Part shown: positions 9,032 through 16,574 of the stretch, piece after piece
How the letters are laid out: the number at the start of each line of letters is the position of its first letter
Numbering within the stretch: position 1 is the stretch's first letter
Assembly: GCA_023409265.1 (NCBI GenBank)
Contig: JAEYHZ010000015.1
Span: 1 to 64,000 of the forward strand
Direction of reading: 5' to 3'
Source of the DNA: Bacillota bacterium
Lineage (GTDB): Bacteria; Bacillota; Clostridia; Acetivibrionales; DSM-1351
DNA: 64,000 bases
Made by a program: the position numbers and the translations under genes
The notes under the pieces: model-generated
The model's database searches: none
What the model was told of the DNA's origin: nothing
The model's input: only the letters and a program-made list of their open reading frames with translations

Positions 9032-9116
9032 GATTGAAATATGGGCAATAACGGTATATACTTTAATATTGAAATATATTGAAAATTTAAGGTGTTCTTT
9101 ATTTAGGAGGTTTATT

Positions 9117-9341
9117 ATGTGTCTTGGATTACCTGCAAAGGTTGTAAATATTGATGGAAATAACGCTGAAGTTGAGATGATGGGAGTTGTAAACAAGGTT
9201 TCCATTGAACTGCTTGAAAATGTTAAGGTAGGGGATTACGTTCTGGTCCATGCAGGTTGCGCAATTCAGGTAGTTGATGAAGATGAGGCTGCAAAAACCA
9301 TTGACATTTTTAATGAAATAAGAGAACTTGGAATTAAGTAA
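9117..9341 (+). CDS. hypC: Hydrogenase assembly chaperone HypC/HupF
   Basis: Small chaperone that, with HypD, carries the Fe(CN)2CO unit to the hydrogenase large subunit. The start is ATG 9117, preceded by TTAGGAGG; the frame is open earlier (from 9015) but without a ribosome binding site. The 74-aa product begins MCLGLPAKV, with the essential Cys right after the initiator Met, and contains GDYVLVHAGCAIQVVDEDEA, the HypC signature region. It follows hypF by 85 bp and precedes hypD. Confidence 0.95.
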   Translation: MCLGLPAKVVNIDGNNAEVEMMGVVNKVSIELLENVKVGDYVLVHAGCAIQVVDEDEAAKTIDIFNEIRELGIK

Positions 9342-9386
9342 AGGCAGAGAATAGTGTGCGGAGTTTATACATTAATATCAAAGTTC

Positions 9387-9463
9387 AGAGATTATAGATT
9401 AGAGATTAGAGATTAGAGATTATAGATTAAAGATTAAATATCAAAGATTAAAAGTTAAAGATC
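9387..9463 (+). repeat. 11 x 7-bp tandem array between hypC and hypD
   Basis: Eleven contiguous heptamers start at 9387: agagatt, atagatt, agagatt x3, atagatt, aaagatt, aaatatc, aaagatt, aaaagtt, aaagatc. The array lies in the 180-bp hypC-hypD spacer, about 40 bp before the hypD ribosome binding site. The first seven units are almost pure and later ones are decayed. Confidence 0.85.
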
Positions 9464-9521
9464 ATAGTTCACTCATCACTATTCACTGTTCAGCTATCAT
9501 AACGGAGGTATAAGACTGGAA

Positions 9522-10607
9522 ATGACTAATTATATAGACGAATTCAGAGACAAGGCAGTGATACAAAAAATTGTAGACTGTCTTCAATTATATTCTGGAA
9601 GAAACTTAAAAATAATGGAGGTATGCGGGACTCACACCATGGCCATATCCCGTTATGGTCTTAGATCCCTGCTTCCGAAGAACATAGAACTTTTATCCGG
9701 TCCGGGCTGTCCGGTATGTGTTACTCCAACCGGGTATGTCGACAGCGCTGTTGAACTTTCTGAAAACAGGAATGTTATAATAACAACTTTCGGAGATATG
9801 ATGAGAATACCGGGGAACAACAGTACTCTGCTGTATAAAAAAGCACAGGGCTGTAACGTGCAAATGGTGTATTCACCACTTAATTCACTGGAAATTGCAA
9901 AAGCCAATCCTGAGAAGGAAGTCGTATTTTTATCTGTAGGTTTTGAGACAACTACTCCAGTTATTGCACTTTCAGTTTTAAAAGCTAAAGAAGAAGGTAT
10001 AAAAAATTTTTCTGTGCTGACTGCAAACAAAACAATGCCCGAAGCTGTCAAAGCCCTTGCAGGAGACAGGGAGCTGGCTCTTGACGGATTTATTTATCCG
10101 GGTCATGTTTCTGCTATAATTGGTACAGACTTTTTTTCATATGTTGCGTATAATATGGAAAAGGCTGGTGTTATTGCCGGTTTTGAGCCCTTGGATATTC
10201 TGTATTCAATAAATGTACTGCTTAAAAATATTACAGAGGGTAAGCATGTATTGGAAAATGTGTATTCAAGAATAGTATCAAAAGAAGGAAATACCAAGGC
10301 ACAGGACAAAATGTACCAGATTTTTGAGCCGGTGGATGAGGTTTGGCGTGGAATAGGTATGATACCCGGATCGGGTCTGGGACTGAGGAAGTCTTACGAA
10401 GCGTATGATGCTATGAAGAAATTTGATATAAAACCTAAGGAAAGTCCCGAACCCAAAGGCTGTCAATGCGGTGAAGTGTTAAAAGGCAAAAAGCGTCCCC
10501 ATGACTGCAAACTCTTCAAAACCAAGTGTACACCGGAAAATCCGGTGGGAGCTTGTATGGTTTCGTCGGAAGGGACTTGTGCAGCCTATTACAAATACGG
10601 GGACTAA
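9522..10607 (+). CDS. hypD: Hydrogenase formation protein HypD
   Basis: Iron-sulfur scaffold on which CN and CO ligands are added to iron. The 361-aa protein has the HypD Cys motifs MEVCGTHTMAISRYGLR (about residues 32-48) and GPGCPVCVTP (about 61-70), a GFETTTP motif at about residue 145, and C-terminal cysteines in GCQCGEVLKG, PHDCKLF and KCTPENPVGACMVSSEG that ligate the 4Fe-4S cluster. The length is normal. The start is ATG 9522, about 12 nt after GGAGGT. It follows hypC after the heptamer array. Confidence 0.97.
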   Translation: MTNYIDEFRDKAVIQKIVDCLQLYSGRNLKIMEVCGTHTMAISRYGLRSLLPKNIELLSGPGCPVCVTPTGYVDSAVELSENRNVIITTFGDMMRIPGNNSTLLYKKAQGCNVQMVYSPLNSLEIAKANPEKEVVFLSVGFETTTPVIALSVLKAKEEGIKNFSVLTANKTMPEAVKALAGDRELALDGFIYPGHVSAIIGTDFFSYVAYNMEKAGVIAGFEPLDILYSINVLLKNITEGKHVLENVYSRIVSKEGNTKAQDKMYQIFEPVDEVWRGIGMIPGSGLGLRKSYEAYDAMKKFDIKPKESPEPKGCQCGEVLKGKKRPHDCKLFKTKCTPENPVGACMVSSEGTCAAYYKYGD

Positions 10608-10674
10608 AAAAGAAAAAAAATTATAAACATCATAGAATTCACTTGTCATTTTTAAGGAGGCAAACCTATATACT

Positions 10675-11685
10675 ATGGAAAACATCATAACTATGGCTCA
10701 TGGAAGCGGAGGTTCTGCTACACTGGCACTAATTGAAAATGTATTTAAGAAATATTTTAGAAATGAAATTCTTTCTGCAGGAGATGACTCTGCAAAACTT
10801 GATATAGGCAATACTAAAAATATAGTCTTTACAACTGACAGCTTTGTTGTGACTCCAATTTTCTTTAGTGGCGGCAATATAGGAAAACTGGCGGTCTGCG
10901 GAACAGTAAATGACCTGGCCACCAGCGGTGCAACTCCCTTGTATCTGAGCTGCGGTTTTATTATAGAAGAAGGCTTCAGCATTGAAGAGCTTGAAAAAAT
11001 AGTTGAGTCCATGGCATTAACGGCAACTGAATGTGGAGTGAAAATTGTAACCGGTGATACAAAAGTGGTTCAAAAAGGTGCAGTTGATAAAATATTTATT
11101 AATACCTCCGGCATTGGTGTATTACCCGAAGGAGTAAACATCTCGGGAAGAAATGCAAAAGTCGGAGACAAAATAATAGTTTCGGGAACCATTGGTGATC
11201 ATGGCAGCTGTATTTTGCTGGAAAGAGAAAAAATGGGCTTCCAGGCAGAGATAAAGAGTGATTGCGCTCCTCTGTCGGGCCTTGTACAGGATATGCTGAA
11301 AGCAACGCCGGAAATTCATGTGCTTAGAGATCCCACCAGAGGCGGCGTTGCTACAACTCTTAATGAAATAGCTGTGCAAAGTAATGTTACAGTACAGATA
11401 TATGAAGAGAAGCTTCCTGTTAAAAGAGAGGTGCAGGGAGTATGCGAACTGCTTGGAATGGATCCTCTATACATGGCCAATGAGGGAAAGCTTTTGATTT
11501 TTGTTTCTGCCGACAAAGCCGACGATGTACTTGAAGCACTTAAGAAAAATAATTATGGCAAAGAAGCAGAGATTATCGGTGAGGTAATAAATAACAGTGA
11601 GGCAAAGGTGGTTCTCAAGGCTCTGAGCGGAGGAACAAGAATTATGAAACTCCTGGCCGGAGACCAGCTGCCAAGAATTTGCTAA
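10675..11685 (+). CDS. hypE: Hydrogenase maturation protein HypE
   Basis: Dehydrates the carbamoyl group on its own C-terminal Cys to thiocyanate, the CN donor. The 336-aa protein is AIR-synthase-like: MAHGSGG near the N-terminus, SAGDDSAKL, DSFVVTP, VTGDTKVV, LRDPTRGGVATTLNE. It ends PRIC, the obligatory C-terminal Cys. The start is ATG 10675 after AAGGAGG. It is the last gene of hypFCDE here. hypA, hypB and hydrogenase structural genes are not in the window. Confidence 0.97.
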   Translation: MENIITMAHGSGGSATLALIENVFKKYFRNEILSAGDDSAKLDIGNTKNIVFTTDSFVVTPIFFSGGNIGKLAVCGTVNDLATSGATPLYLSCGFIIEEGFSIEELEKIVESMALTATECGVKIVTGDTKVVQKGAVDKIFINTSGIGVLPEGVNISGRNAKVGDKIIVSGTIGDHGSCILLEREKMGFQAEIKSDCAPLSGLVQDMLKATPEIHVLRDPTRGGVATTLNEIAVQSNVTVQIYEEKLPVKREVQGVCELLGMDPLYMANEGKLLIFVSADKADDVLEALKKNNYGKEAEIIGEVINNSEAKVVLKALSGGTRIMKLLAGDQLPRIC

Positions 11686-11695
11686 ATAGCTGTGT

Positions 11696-11724
11696 TTGAT
11701 TGTTATTCTTAATATGTATATAAT
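11696..11724 (+). promoter_or_regulatory. Sigma-A-type promoter of the MacAB-like cassette
   Basis: TTGATT (11696-11701), a 17-nt spacer, then a perfect TATAAT (11719-11724). It lies about 90 bp before the ATPase gene and starts within 11 bp of the hypE stop, so it should give the ABC cassette its own transcription. Confidence 0.65.
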
Positions 11725-11816
11725 TAGAAATAATTCCTATTAATTATTGTGTTAATAAGACTCTATCTGAAAAGTTGAGTTGAAAATAAAAAAATTTTGA
11801 AAGGAGGAAACAAGCT

Positions 11817-12551
11817 TTGATTATTTCCATGAAAGATTTAGGCAAAACCTATAAAAATGGTCATATTGAAGTTGAAGCTCTCAAAAACGCCAATATTAAT
11901 ATAAACAAAAATGAATTTGTGGCTATAATGGGGCCTTCAGGATCGGGCAAATCAACCCTGATGAATATTATCGGGTGTCTTGACAGGTCTACAAAAGGCG
12001 AGTATTGGCTGGATGGAGTAAATATATCTTCACTGAATGAGGGAGAACTTGCTAAAATAAGGAATCTGAAGATAGGATTTGTATTTCAATCCTTTAATCT
12101 GTTACCAAGGATCACTGCTCTTCAGAACGTTGAACTTCCAATGATTTATGCCGGGGTAGGCAGCAAGGAGAGGCGCAAAAAAGCTATTGCAGCTTTGGAA
12201 CGTGTTGGTCTCGGAAAGAGAATGCATCACAAGCCCAATGAAATGTCAGGTGGACAAAAGCAGAGAGTAGCAATAGCAAGGGCACTTGTAAACTCTCCTG
12301 CAATAATCCTTGCCGATGAACCAACCGGAAACCTTGACAGTACATCCAGTGAAGAAATAATGGCGGTTTTTCAGGATTTGAACAAAGAAGGTGTAACAAT
12401 CGTACTTGTTACACATGAACCTGATATTGCAGAGCATACAAAAAGAGTTTTGAGATTCAGAGACGGATTTTTGAAATCCGATGAATTGGTCAAAAGTCCT
12501 CTGGATGCAAGAGAAGTACTTGAAAAATATAGTTTGGAAGAAGCGAAATAA
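11817..12551 (+). CDS. ABC transporter ATPase, MacB/LolD type
   Basis: ATP-binding subunit driving the permease encoded at 14737-15951. Motifs: Walker A GPSGSGKSTLMNII (about residue 39), Q-loop FVFQSFNLLPRIT, signature MSGGQKQRVAIARAL, Walker B IILADEPTGNLDS, H-loop VTHE. The GNLDSTSSEEIM form is typical of the MacB/LolD/FtsE group. At 244 aa the length is usual. The start is TTG 11817, 9 nt after AAGGAGG; an ATG four codons later is possible. It is first of four co-directional genes. Confidence 0.92.
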   Translation: MIISMKDLGKTYKNGHIEVEALKNANININKNEFVAIMGPSGSGKSTLMNIIGCLDRSTKGEYWLDGVNISSLNEGELAKIRNLKIGFVFQSFNLLPRITALQNVELPMIYAGVGSKERRKKAIAALERVGLGKRMHHKPNEMSGGQKQRVAIARALVNSPAIILADEPTGNLDSTSSEEIMAVFQDLNKEGVTIVLVTHEPDIAEHTKRVLRFRDGFLKSDELVKSPLDAREVLEKYSLEEAK

Positions 12552-12553
12552 GG

Positions 12554-12576
12554 GCTTTTAATTATAAAAGCTTTTT
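12554..12576 (+). terminator. Weak hairpin with T run after the ATPase gene
   Basis: GCTTTT (12554-12559) pairs with AAAAGC (12566-12571), followed by TTTTT. The stem is only 6 bp and A+T-rich, so at most it is an attenuating site inside the operon. Confidence 0.3.
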
Positions 12577-12623
12577 AAATTAACATTTTTGATTGTTAAA
12601 TTTTTCATATTGAGGAGACTTTT

Positions 12624-13355
12624 ATGAATAATAATTTGGTTGTAACTCCGGAAAACAGTAATTATCCAAGATTGAATCCTATTCAGAGAGTATATAGTGC
12701 AATATTTTCTCCTGAAAATTTAATGCTTGATTTGGCGCAGAAACCAAGAATTCTCTTTGTACTGATATTGACATTGATTGTACCTGCAGCTACCATATTT
12801 GCAGCATATCCAATGTATAAGGAATTTTTAAGGTCCACCGTTGAAAATACATATGCAAACATGAATATTCAGATGGCACCTGAACAGATTGAACAGGCTG
12901 TTAATGTGGGAGCAATCAGCGGAATAGTTATGGGAGCTATTAGTGCTGCAGCAATATGGTTTTTAGAGGCATTAATTTTATGGATAATCATTAAGGTTTT
13001 TAAAGGTCAGGGTACATACAAGCATTATCTATCAATAACAGGCTATACAGCTGTGATATCTCTAATAAGCGGTATTGTATTTGTTATAACCGCTCAGATA
13101 ACCGGAACGTATACAGAAGTGAGTTTTACAAGTCTGGCAGCACTTTTACCTGATATGAAAGGCAGCTTCTTATACGGTGCAGCAAAGAGCCTGGATGTAT
13201 TTAGCGTTTGGCAGTTGGTTCTGGTTGCAATCGGGATTGAAACCGTGGGTAAACTAAGCAAGAAGAAGGCATATCTGATAGTAGCATGTATACTGATTGT
13301 ATTTATGGTATTCACAGGTGTGACAGAGGTAAGAACTGCAGGATTAATAAATTAG
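12624..13355 (+). CDS. Yip1-family multi-pass membrane protein
   Basis: Integral membrane protein of 243 aa. The N-terminus carries NPIQRVYSAIFSPENLMLDLAQKP, the lead-in typical of Yip1-domain (PF04893-like) proteins. Five hydrophobic segments follow (about residues 45-65, 95-125, 140-165, 185-205, 215-235). Its function is not known. It sits between the ATPase and the adaptor of a MacAB-like exporter with only short gaps, suggesting a role in the same envelope process. The start is ATG 12624 with GAGGAG upstream. Confidence 0.75.
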   Translation: MNNNLVVTPENSNYPRLNPIQRVYSAIFSPENLMLDLAQKPRILFVLILTLIVPAATIFAAYPMYKEFLRSTVENTYANMNIQMAPEQIEQAVNVGAISGIVMGAISAAAIWFLEALILWIIIKVFKGQGTYKHYLSITGYTAVISLISGIVFVITAQITGTYTEVSFTSLAALLPDMKGSFLYGAAKSLDVFSVWQLVLVAIGIETVGKLSKKKAYLIVACILIVFMVFTGVTEVRTAGLIN

Positions 13356-13381
13356 TACATAATTGGGGGTAAACTTTAACA

Positions 13382-14728
13382 ATGAAAAAGAAGATAGTTA
13401 TTGGAATATGTGTTGCTGCTCTGATCGTAACACTGATTGTGGTCGGAATAGTAAAGAATACAGGTGGCGCCGGCTCTGGACCGGTATTTTCTGTCGCAGC
13501 TGCAGAGATAAAGAAAGATGATATCAGTTCTGCTATTTCTGCAAACGGAACAGTAGCAGAAGTGGAAAAGTCGGAAGTGTACTTTGATACACCTGTAAAA
13601 GTAACAAAATTGTACGTTAAACAGAATGATGTAGTTAAAAAAGGTCAAAAGCTTGCGGAATTTGATTTTGATGATATGAATTCAAAGCTTGAACAGGCTA
13701 AATTGGATAAGCAGTCCATGGAATTGGCATTAAACAAGCTTAAGGTTACAGATACTACAGTAAGTGTTACAACGGCTCAAAACTCCTATAAATCTGCTGA
13801 AAGTGGTGTGGCTTCAGCTCAAAGAGCTTACGATAAAGCTAAAAAACAAAGAAGTGATACAAAGTCACTTTATGACCTTGGAAGTGCATCAAAAAGTGAC
13901 TTGGATAATGCGGAAAATGCATTAAAAGATGCTGAAGAAGCTTTAAATAATGCAAAGCTTAAGGTTGAAACAGAGAGGGAGAATCTTAGTAAAACAACTA
14001 AAACCAACAGCCAGACTATCAGCACCAAGCAGATAGATATCAAAAGCCAGGAACTGGCAATTGCAAAGGCCGAACTGAATATTAAAGATCTTGAAAGTAA
14101 AATCAAGAAAAGCAATGATGCCATGTACGCTCCGATGGATGGTGTAGTGTCACAGGTTAATGTTGCTGTGGGTTCTCTCACACCTAACAATCAGACTGTA
14201 TTTACCGTATTAAATCCTGATAAGCTTGAAGTTAAGCTAAAAATAAACGAATATAATGCAAAGATGGTAAAACCGGGACAGACAGTTGATATTACAGGAG
14301 ATTCAATACCTGAGACCGATAAGATTACAGGTAAGGTAGTCAGTGTATCACCGGTTGCAAGCACAAGCAATAATAATACCGGAAGCTCGGAAACAGTTAT
14401 TGAGGTTATTGTCAGCATAGATAATATCACTGAGTCAATAAAACCCGGTATTACAGTGAATTGCGATATTAAGACAGTAGATAAGAAAAGCATACTGACA
14501 TTACAGCTTGACATGCTTAGCCCTGACAAGGACGGCAAGAACTTCGTTTACGTTCTAAGCAAGGATAAGCAAACCGTGCGAAAAGTACCTGTAGAAATCG
14601 GAACCACCTCTGATATGAAGGGAGAACTCAAATCCGGAGACATTAAAGAAGGTGATCTTGTTGTAATGAATCCAAAGTCCACAATTAAGGATGGAGCCAG
14701 AGTCAAATTAGTCGAAGATAAAGGATGA
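13382..14728 (+). CDS. HlyD/MacA-type membrane fusion (adaptor) protein
   Basis: Extracytoplasmic adaptor (448 aa) expected to pair with the permease 8 bp downstream. An N-terminal membrane anchor (residues about 5-25, KIVIGICVAALIVTLIVVGIV) precedes a lipoyl half-motif (AEVEKSEVYFDTPVKVTKL), a long alpha-helical hairpin (about 90-230, rich in Ala/Lys/Glu), the second lipoyl half (MYAPMDGVVSQVNV), then beta-barrel and membrane-proximal domains. In a Gram-positive cell it cannot bridge to an outer membrane, so it probably collects or guides a substrate at the membrane face. The substrate is unknown. Confidence 0.9.
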   Translation: MKKKIVIGICVAALIVTLIVVGIVKNTGGAGSGPVFSVAAAEIKKDDISSAISANGTVAEVEKSEVYFDTPVKVTKLYVKQNDVVKKGQKLAEFDFDDMNSKLEQAKLDKQSMELALNKLKVTDTTVSVTTAQNSYKSAESGVASAQRAYDKAKKQRSDTKSLYDLGSASKSDLDNAENALKDAEEALNNAKLKVETERENLSKTTKTNSQTISTKQIDIKSQELAIAKAELNIKDLESKIKKSNDAMYAPMDGVVSQVNVAVGSLTPNNQTVFTVLNPDKLEVKLKINEYNAKMVKPGQTVDITGDSIPETDKITGKVVSVSPVASTSNNNTGSSETVIEVIVSIDNITESIKPGITVNCDIKTVDKKSILTLQLDMLSPDKDGKNFVYVLSKDKQTVRKVPVEIGTTSDMKGELKSGDIKEGDLVVMNPKSTIKDGARVKLVEDKG

Positions 14729-14736
14729 GGTAAATA

Positions 14737-15951
14737 ATGAATATTATTGAGAGCTTCAAGCAGGCGTTATCCAGTCTTCGAGCAAATAAGCTCCGATCCA
14801 TATTAACAATGATAGGTATTGTCATGGGAGTATTTTCGGTTATCACCATAGTTGCCATAGGAAATGCCACCCAGAGTTACATGGATAACGAATTTGCAAA
14901 AATAGGGGCTAATGTGTTAGCCGTATCATACAAGTCAGGCACCATTAACTCTAATGATGTATTAAAGAATGATGACCTGAAAGCAATTGCTAAAGTTGAA
15001 GAGATTAAAAATGTGGGTACCTCTATGGGAAGAACCGGTACCATGAGACTTGGCGACAAGACCAGAAATGCAAATATAACCGGGATTTCTTCACAGTACA
15101 AGGATATTATGCCCACTGACATGGCGCAGGGCAGAATGATCAATGATATTGACAACTCCCTCAGATCAAATGTAGTTGTAATCAAAGAGGATTTTGCCAA
15201 AGCTAATTTTAAAAATGAGAATCCCATTGGACAAAAACTGAGAGTAAAATTAGGTTCGGGAAGTTCGATGAATTTAACAGTAATTGGAGTCACCAAGACT
15301 GAAGACTCAATTTTTGGCGATATGATGTCTTATGAGAGTCAAAGTGTTTCACTGACTATTCCTTTGACTACGCTGCAGGCTTATTATCCCTGGGCTGATC
15401 AGCTGAACTACATGTATGCTACTGTTGAATCAAGAGATAAAGGGGAGCTTAAAAAAATAGCAGATAAAGTTATAAGAATTCTTGAGCAGAAGCATGGCAA
15501 CAAAGACAAGTATTATGTAGAATTCTTATCTGATGTACAGGAACAGCTTAATTCGGTATTGGGTATAGTATCCTCTGTATTGCTGGTAGTTGCTGTCATC
15601 ACATTGGTAGTTGGAGGAATAGGTATTGTTAATATCCTGCTTGTATCAGTTACTGAACGTATTAGGGAAATTGGTGTAAGAAAGGCACTGGGGGCCAGAA
15701 AGAGGGATATTGTTTTTCAGTTTATAACCGAGTCTATTATATTGACAGGATTAAGCGGTACAGTTGGTATAATTCTAGGTATTCTGGCGGGCTTTGTAAT
15801 TTCCAGCGCAATCAGTATACCTCCTACGGTTGATGTAACAGTAGTAGTTCTTGCCTTCCTGGGATCAGTTGCACTTGGGCTGCTGTTCGGAGTTTATCCT
15901 GCCAAGAGAGCTGCTGACCTTGATCCGATCGAATCATTGAGATACGAATAA
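14737..15951 (+). CDS. MacB/FtsX-type ABC transporter permease
   Basis: 404-aa permease with an N-terminal membrane helix (LTMIGIVMGVFSVITIVAIGNA), a large extracytoplasmic MacB_PCD-like domain (about residues 50-260), and three C-terminal helices with the hallmark VTERIREIGVRKALGARKRDI coupling segment before the third. It ends RAADLDPIESLRYE, the usual FtsX-family C-terminus. With the ATPase and adaptor it forms a MacAB-like exporter. Candidate substrates are peptides, antibiotics or lipids; nothing in the sequence decides. A strong terminator follows. Confidence 0.92.
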   Translation: MNIIESFKQALSSLRANKLRSILTMIGIVMGVFSVITIVAIGNATQSYMDNEFAKIGANVLAVSYKSGTINSNDVLKNDDLKAIAKVEEIKNVGTSMGRTGTMRLGDKTRNANITGISSQYKDIMPTDMAQGRMINDIDNSLRSNVVVIKEDFAKANFKNENPIGQKLRVKLGSGSSMNLTVIGVTKTEDSIFGDMMSYESQSVSLTIPLTTLQAYYPWADQLNYMYATVESRDKGELKKIADKVIRILEQKHGNKDKYYVEFLSDVQEQLNSVLGIVSSVLLVVAVITLVVGGIGIVNILLVSVTERIREIGVRKALGARKRDIVFQFITESIILTGLSGTVGIILGILAGFVISSAISIPPTVDVTVVVLAFLGSVALGLLFGVYPAKRAADLDPIESLRYE

Positions 15952-16007
15952 AGATTTGTGAAAAGATAAAAAAGGATAAATAAACCTGAAATAAATAAAT
16001 TAGTGTA

Positions 16008-16044
16008 TTGTAAAAAAGGGACTGATAAGGTCCCTTTTTTACAA
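16008..16044. terminator. Bidirectional intrinsic terminator
   Basis: A 15-bp perfect stem (16008-16022 with 16030-16044; TTGTAAAAAAGGGAC on the left) around a short loop, with A/T runs on both sides. It ends the exporter operon on the plus strand and the small minus-strand gene at 16094-16273 that points toward it. Confidence 0.85.
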
Positions 16045-16093
16045 TCTTATGAAAAATATATGACACAGTTGAACGCGCCTACTAGGTACTTTT

Positions 16094-16273
16094 TTACCAT
16101 TTTCTGCAAATGTCAATAACCTTTCCGGTTGCAAGCCCGATCAGGAAGGTTCCGCCTAAAATACCTATTGCAGCAGTTGTTGAAAGTGTAAATTCAGTAT
16201 CATTATTTTCAGTGCTGGTGCCAGAGGTTCTTTTCTTTGAAGTTCGCGCGTATTTTCTATTTCGATTATTCAT
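16094..16273 (-). CDS. Small single-span membrane protein (59 aa), unknown function
   Basis: Read on the minus strand: AAGGAGG, 5 nt, then ATG (16273-16271), 59 codons and TAA. The N-terminal half is very basic and Ser/Thr-rich (MNNRNRKYARTSKKRTSGTS). One hydrophobic segment (LSTTAAIGILGGTFLIGLATG, written here as about residues 34-53) follows, and the protein ends VIDICRKW. I do not recognise the family. Support comes from the ideal ribosome binding site, a candidate promoter upstream, the shared terminator downstream and a membrane-protein-like composition. The opposite-strand open frame at 16110-16301 is its shadow. Confidence 0.65.
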   Translation of the reverse strand: MNNRNRKYARTSKKRTSGTSTENNDTEFTLSTTAAIGILGGTFLIGLATGKVIDICRKW

Positions 16274-16354
16274 AAATACCTCCTTGATTGTCCGAAATTA
16301 GATTTTATCAAAGAATAGTATTTGTGTTTATGTTGAATATATACGATTTTTTTT

Positions 16355-16382
16355 ATTATACTATATATGTATGCGTAGGCAA
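16355..16382 (-). promoter_or_regulatory. Candidate promoter for the 59-aa protein
   Basis: On the minus strand, TTGCCT (plus-strand 16377-16382), a 16-nt spacer, then TATAAT (16355-16360). It lies about 82 bp upstream of the start codon. The -35 hexamer overlaps the left end of the hairpin element at 16378. Confidence 0.4.
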
Positions 16383-16532
16383 GATTAAACAATAATTCTC
16401 CGTTTTAAGGCGGGCAATTTTTCGTCAGGACAAGGCGGAGGAAGGCCGCAATAAACTGCTTTATTGCTGGTGACGACAACGTGGTATTGGCGCAAAACAG
16501 TCGCCTTAAAATAAGGATGTTATTATCTTGCC
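16378..16532. repeat. 155-bp hairpin element
   Basis: Outer arms are GGCAAGAT (16378-16385) and ATCTTGCC (16525-16532); inner arms are TTTTAAGGCG (16403-16412) and CGCCTTAAAA (16502-16511). The core has GACAAGGCGGAGGA (16429-16442), a central palindrome GCAATAAACTGCTTTATTGC (16448-16467) and GACGACAACG. The 14-base core motif recurs exactly in the element at 26.9 kb. Confidence 0.75.
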
Positions 16533-16574
16533 TTACTAAAAATAAAGGAAAATTAAAGGCTAACGGAGGTAATT

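Larger units (their letters stand above)
16274..16574. other. Spacer between divergent genes (301 bp)
   Basis: Contains the candidate minus-strand promoter, then the hairpin element 16378-16532, then the ribosome binding site of the M16 gene (ACGGAGG). No further gene is seen. Confidence 0.65.

Noticed and set aside
16110..16301. Plus-strand frame of 63 codons
   Set aside because: It lies opposite the 59-aa minus-strand gene, which has a far better ribosome binding site and protein-like composition.
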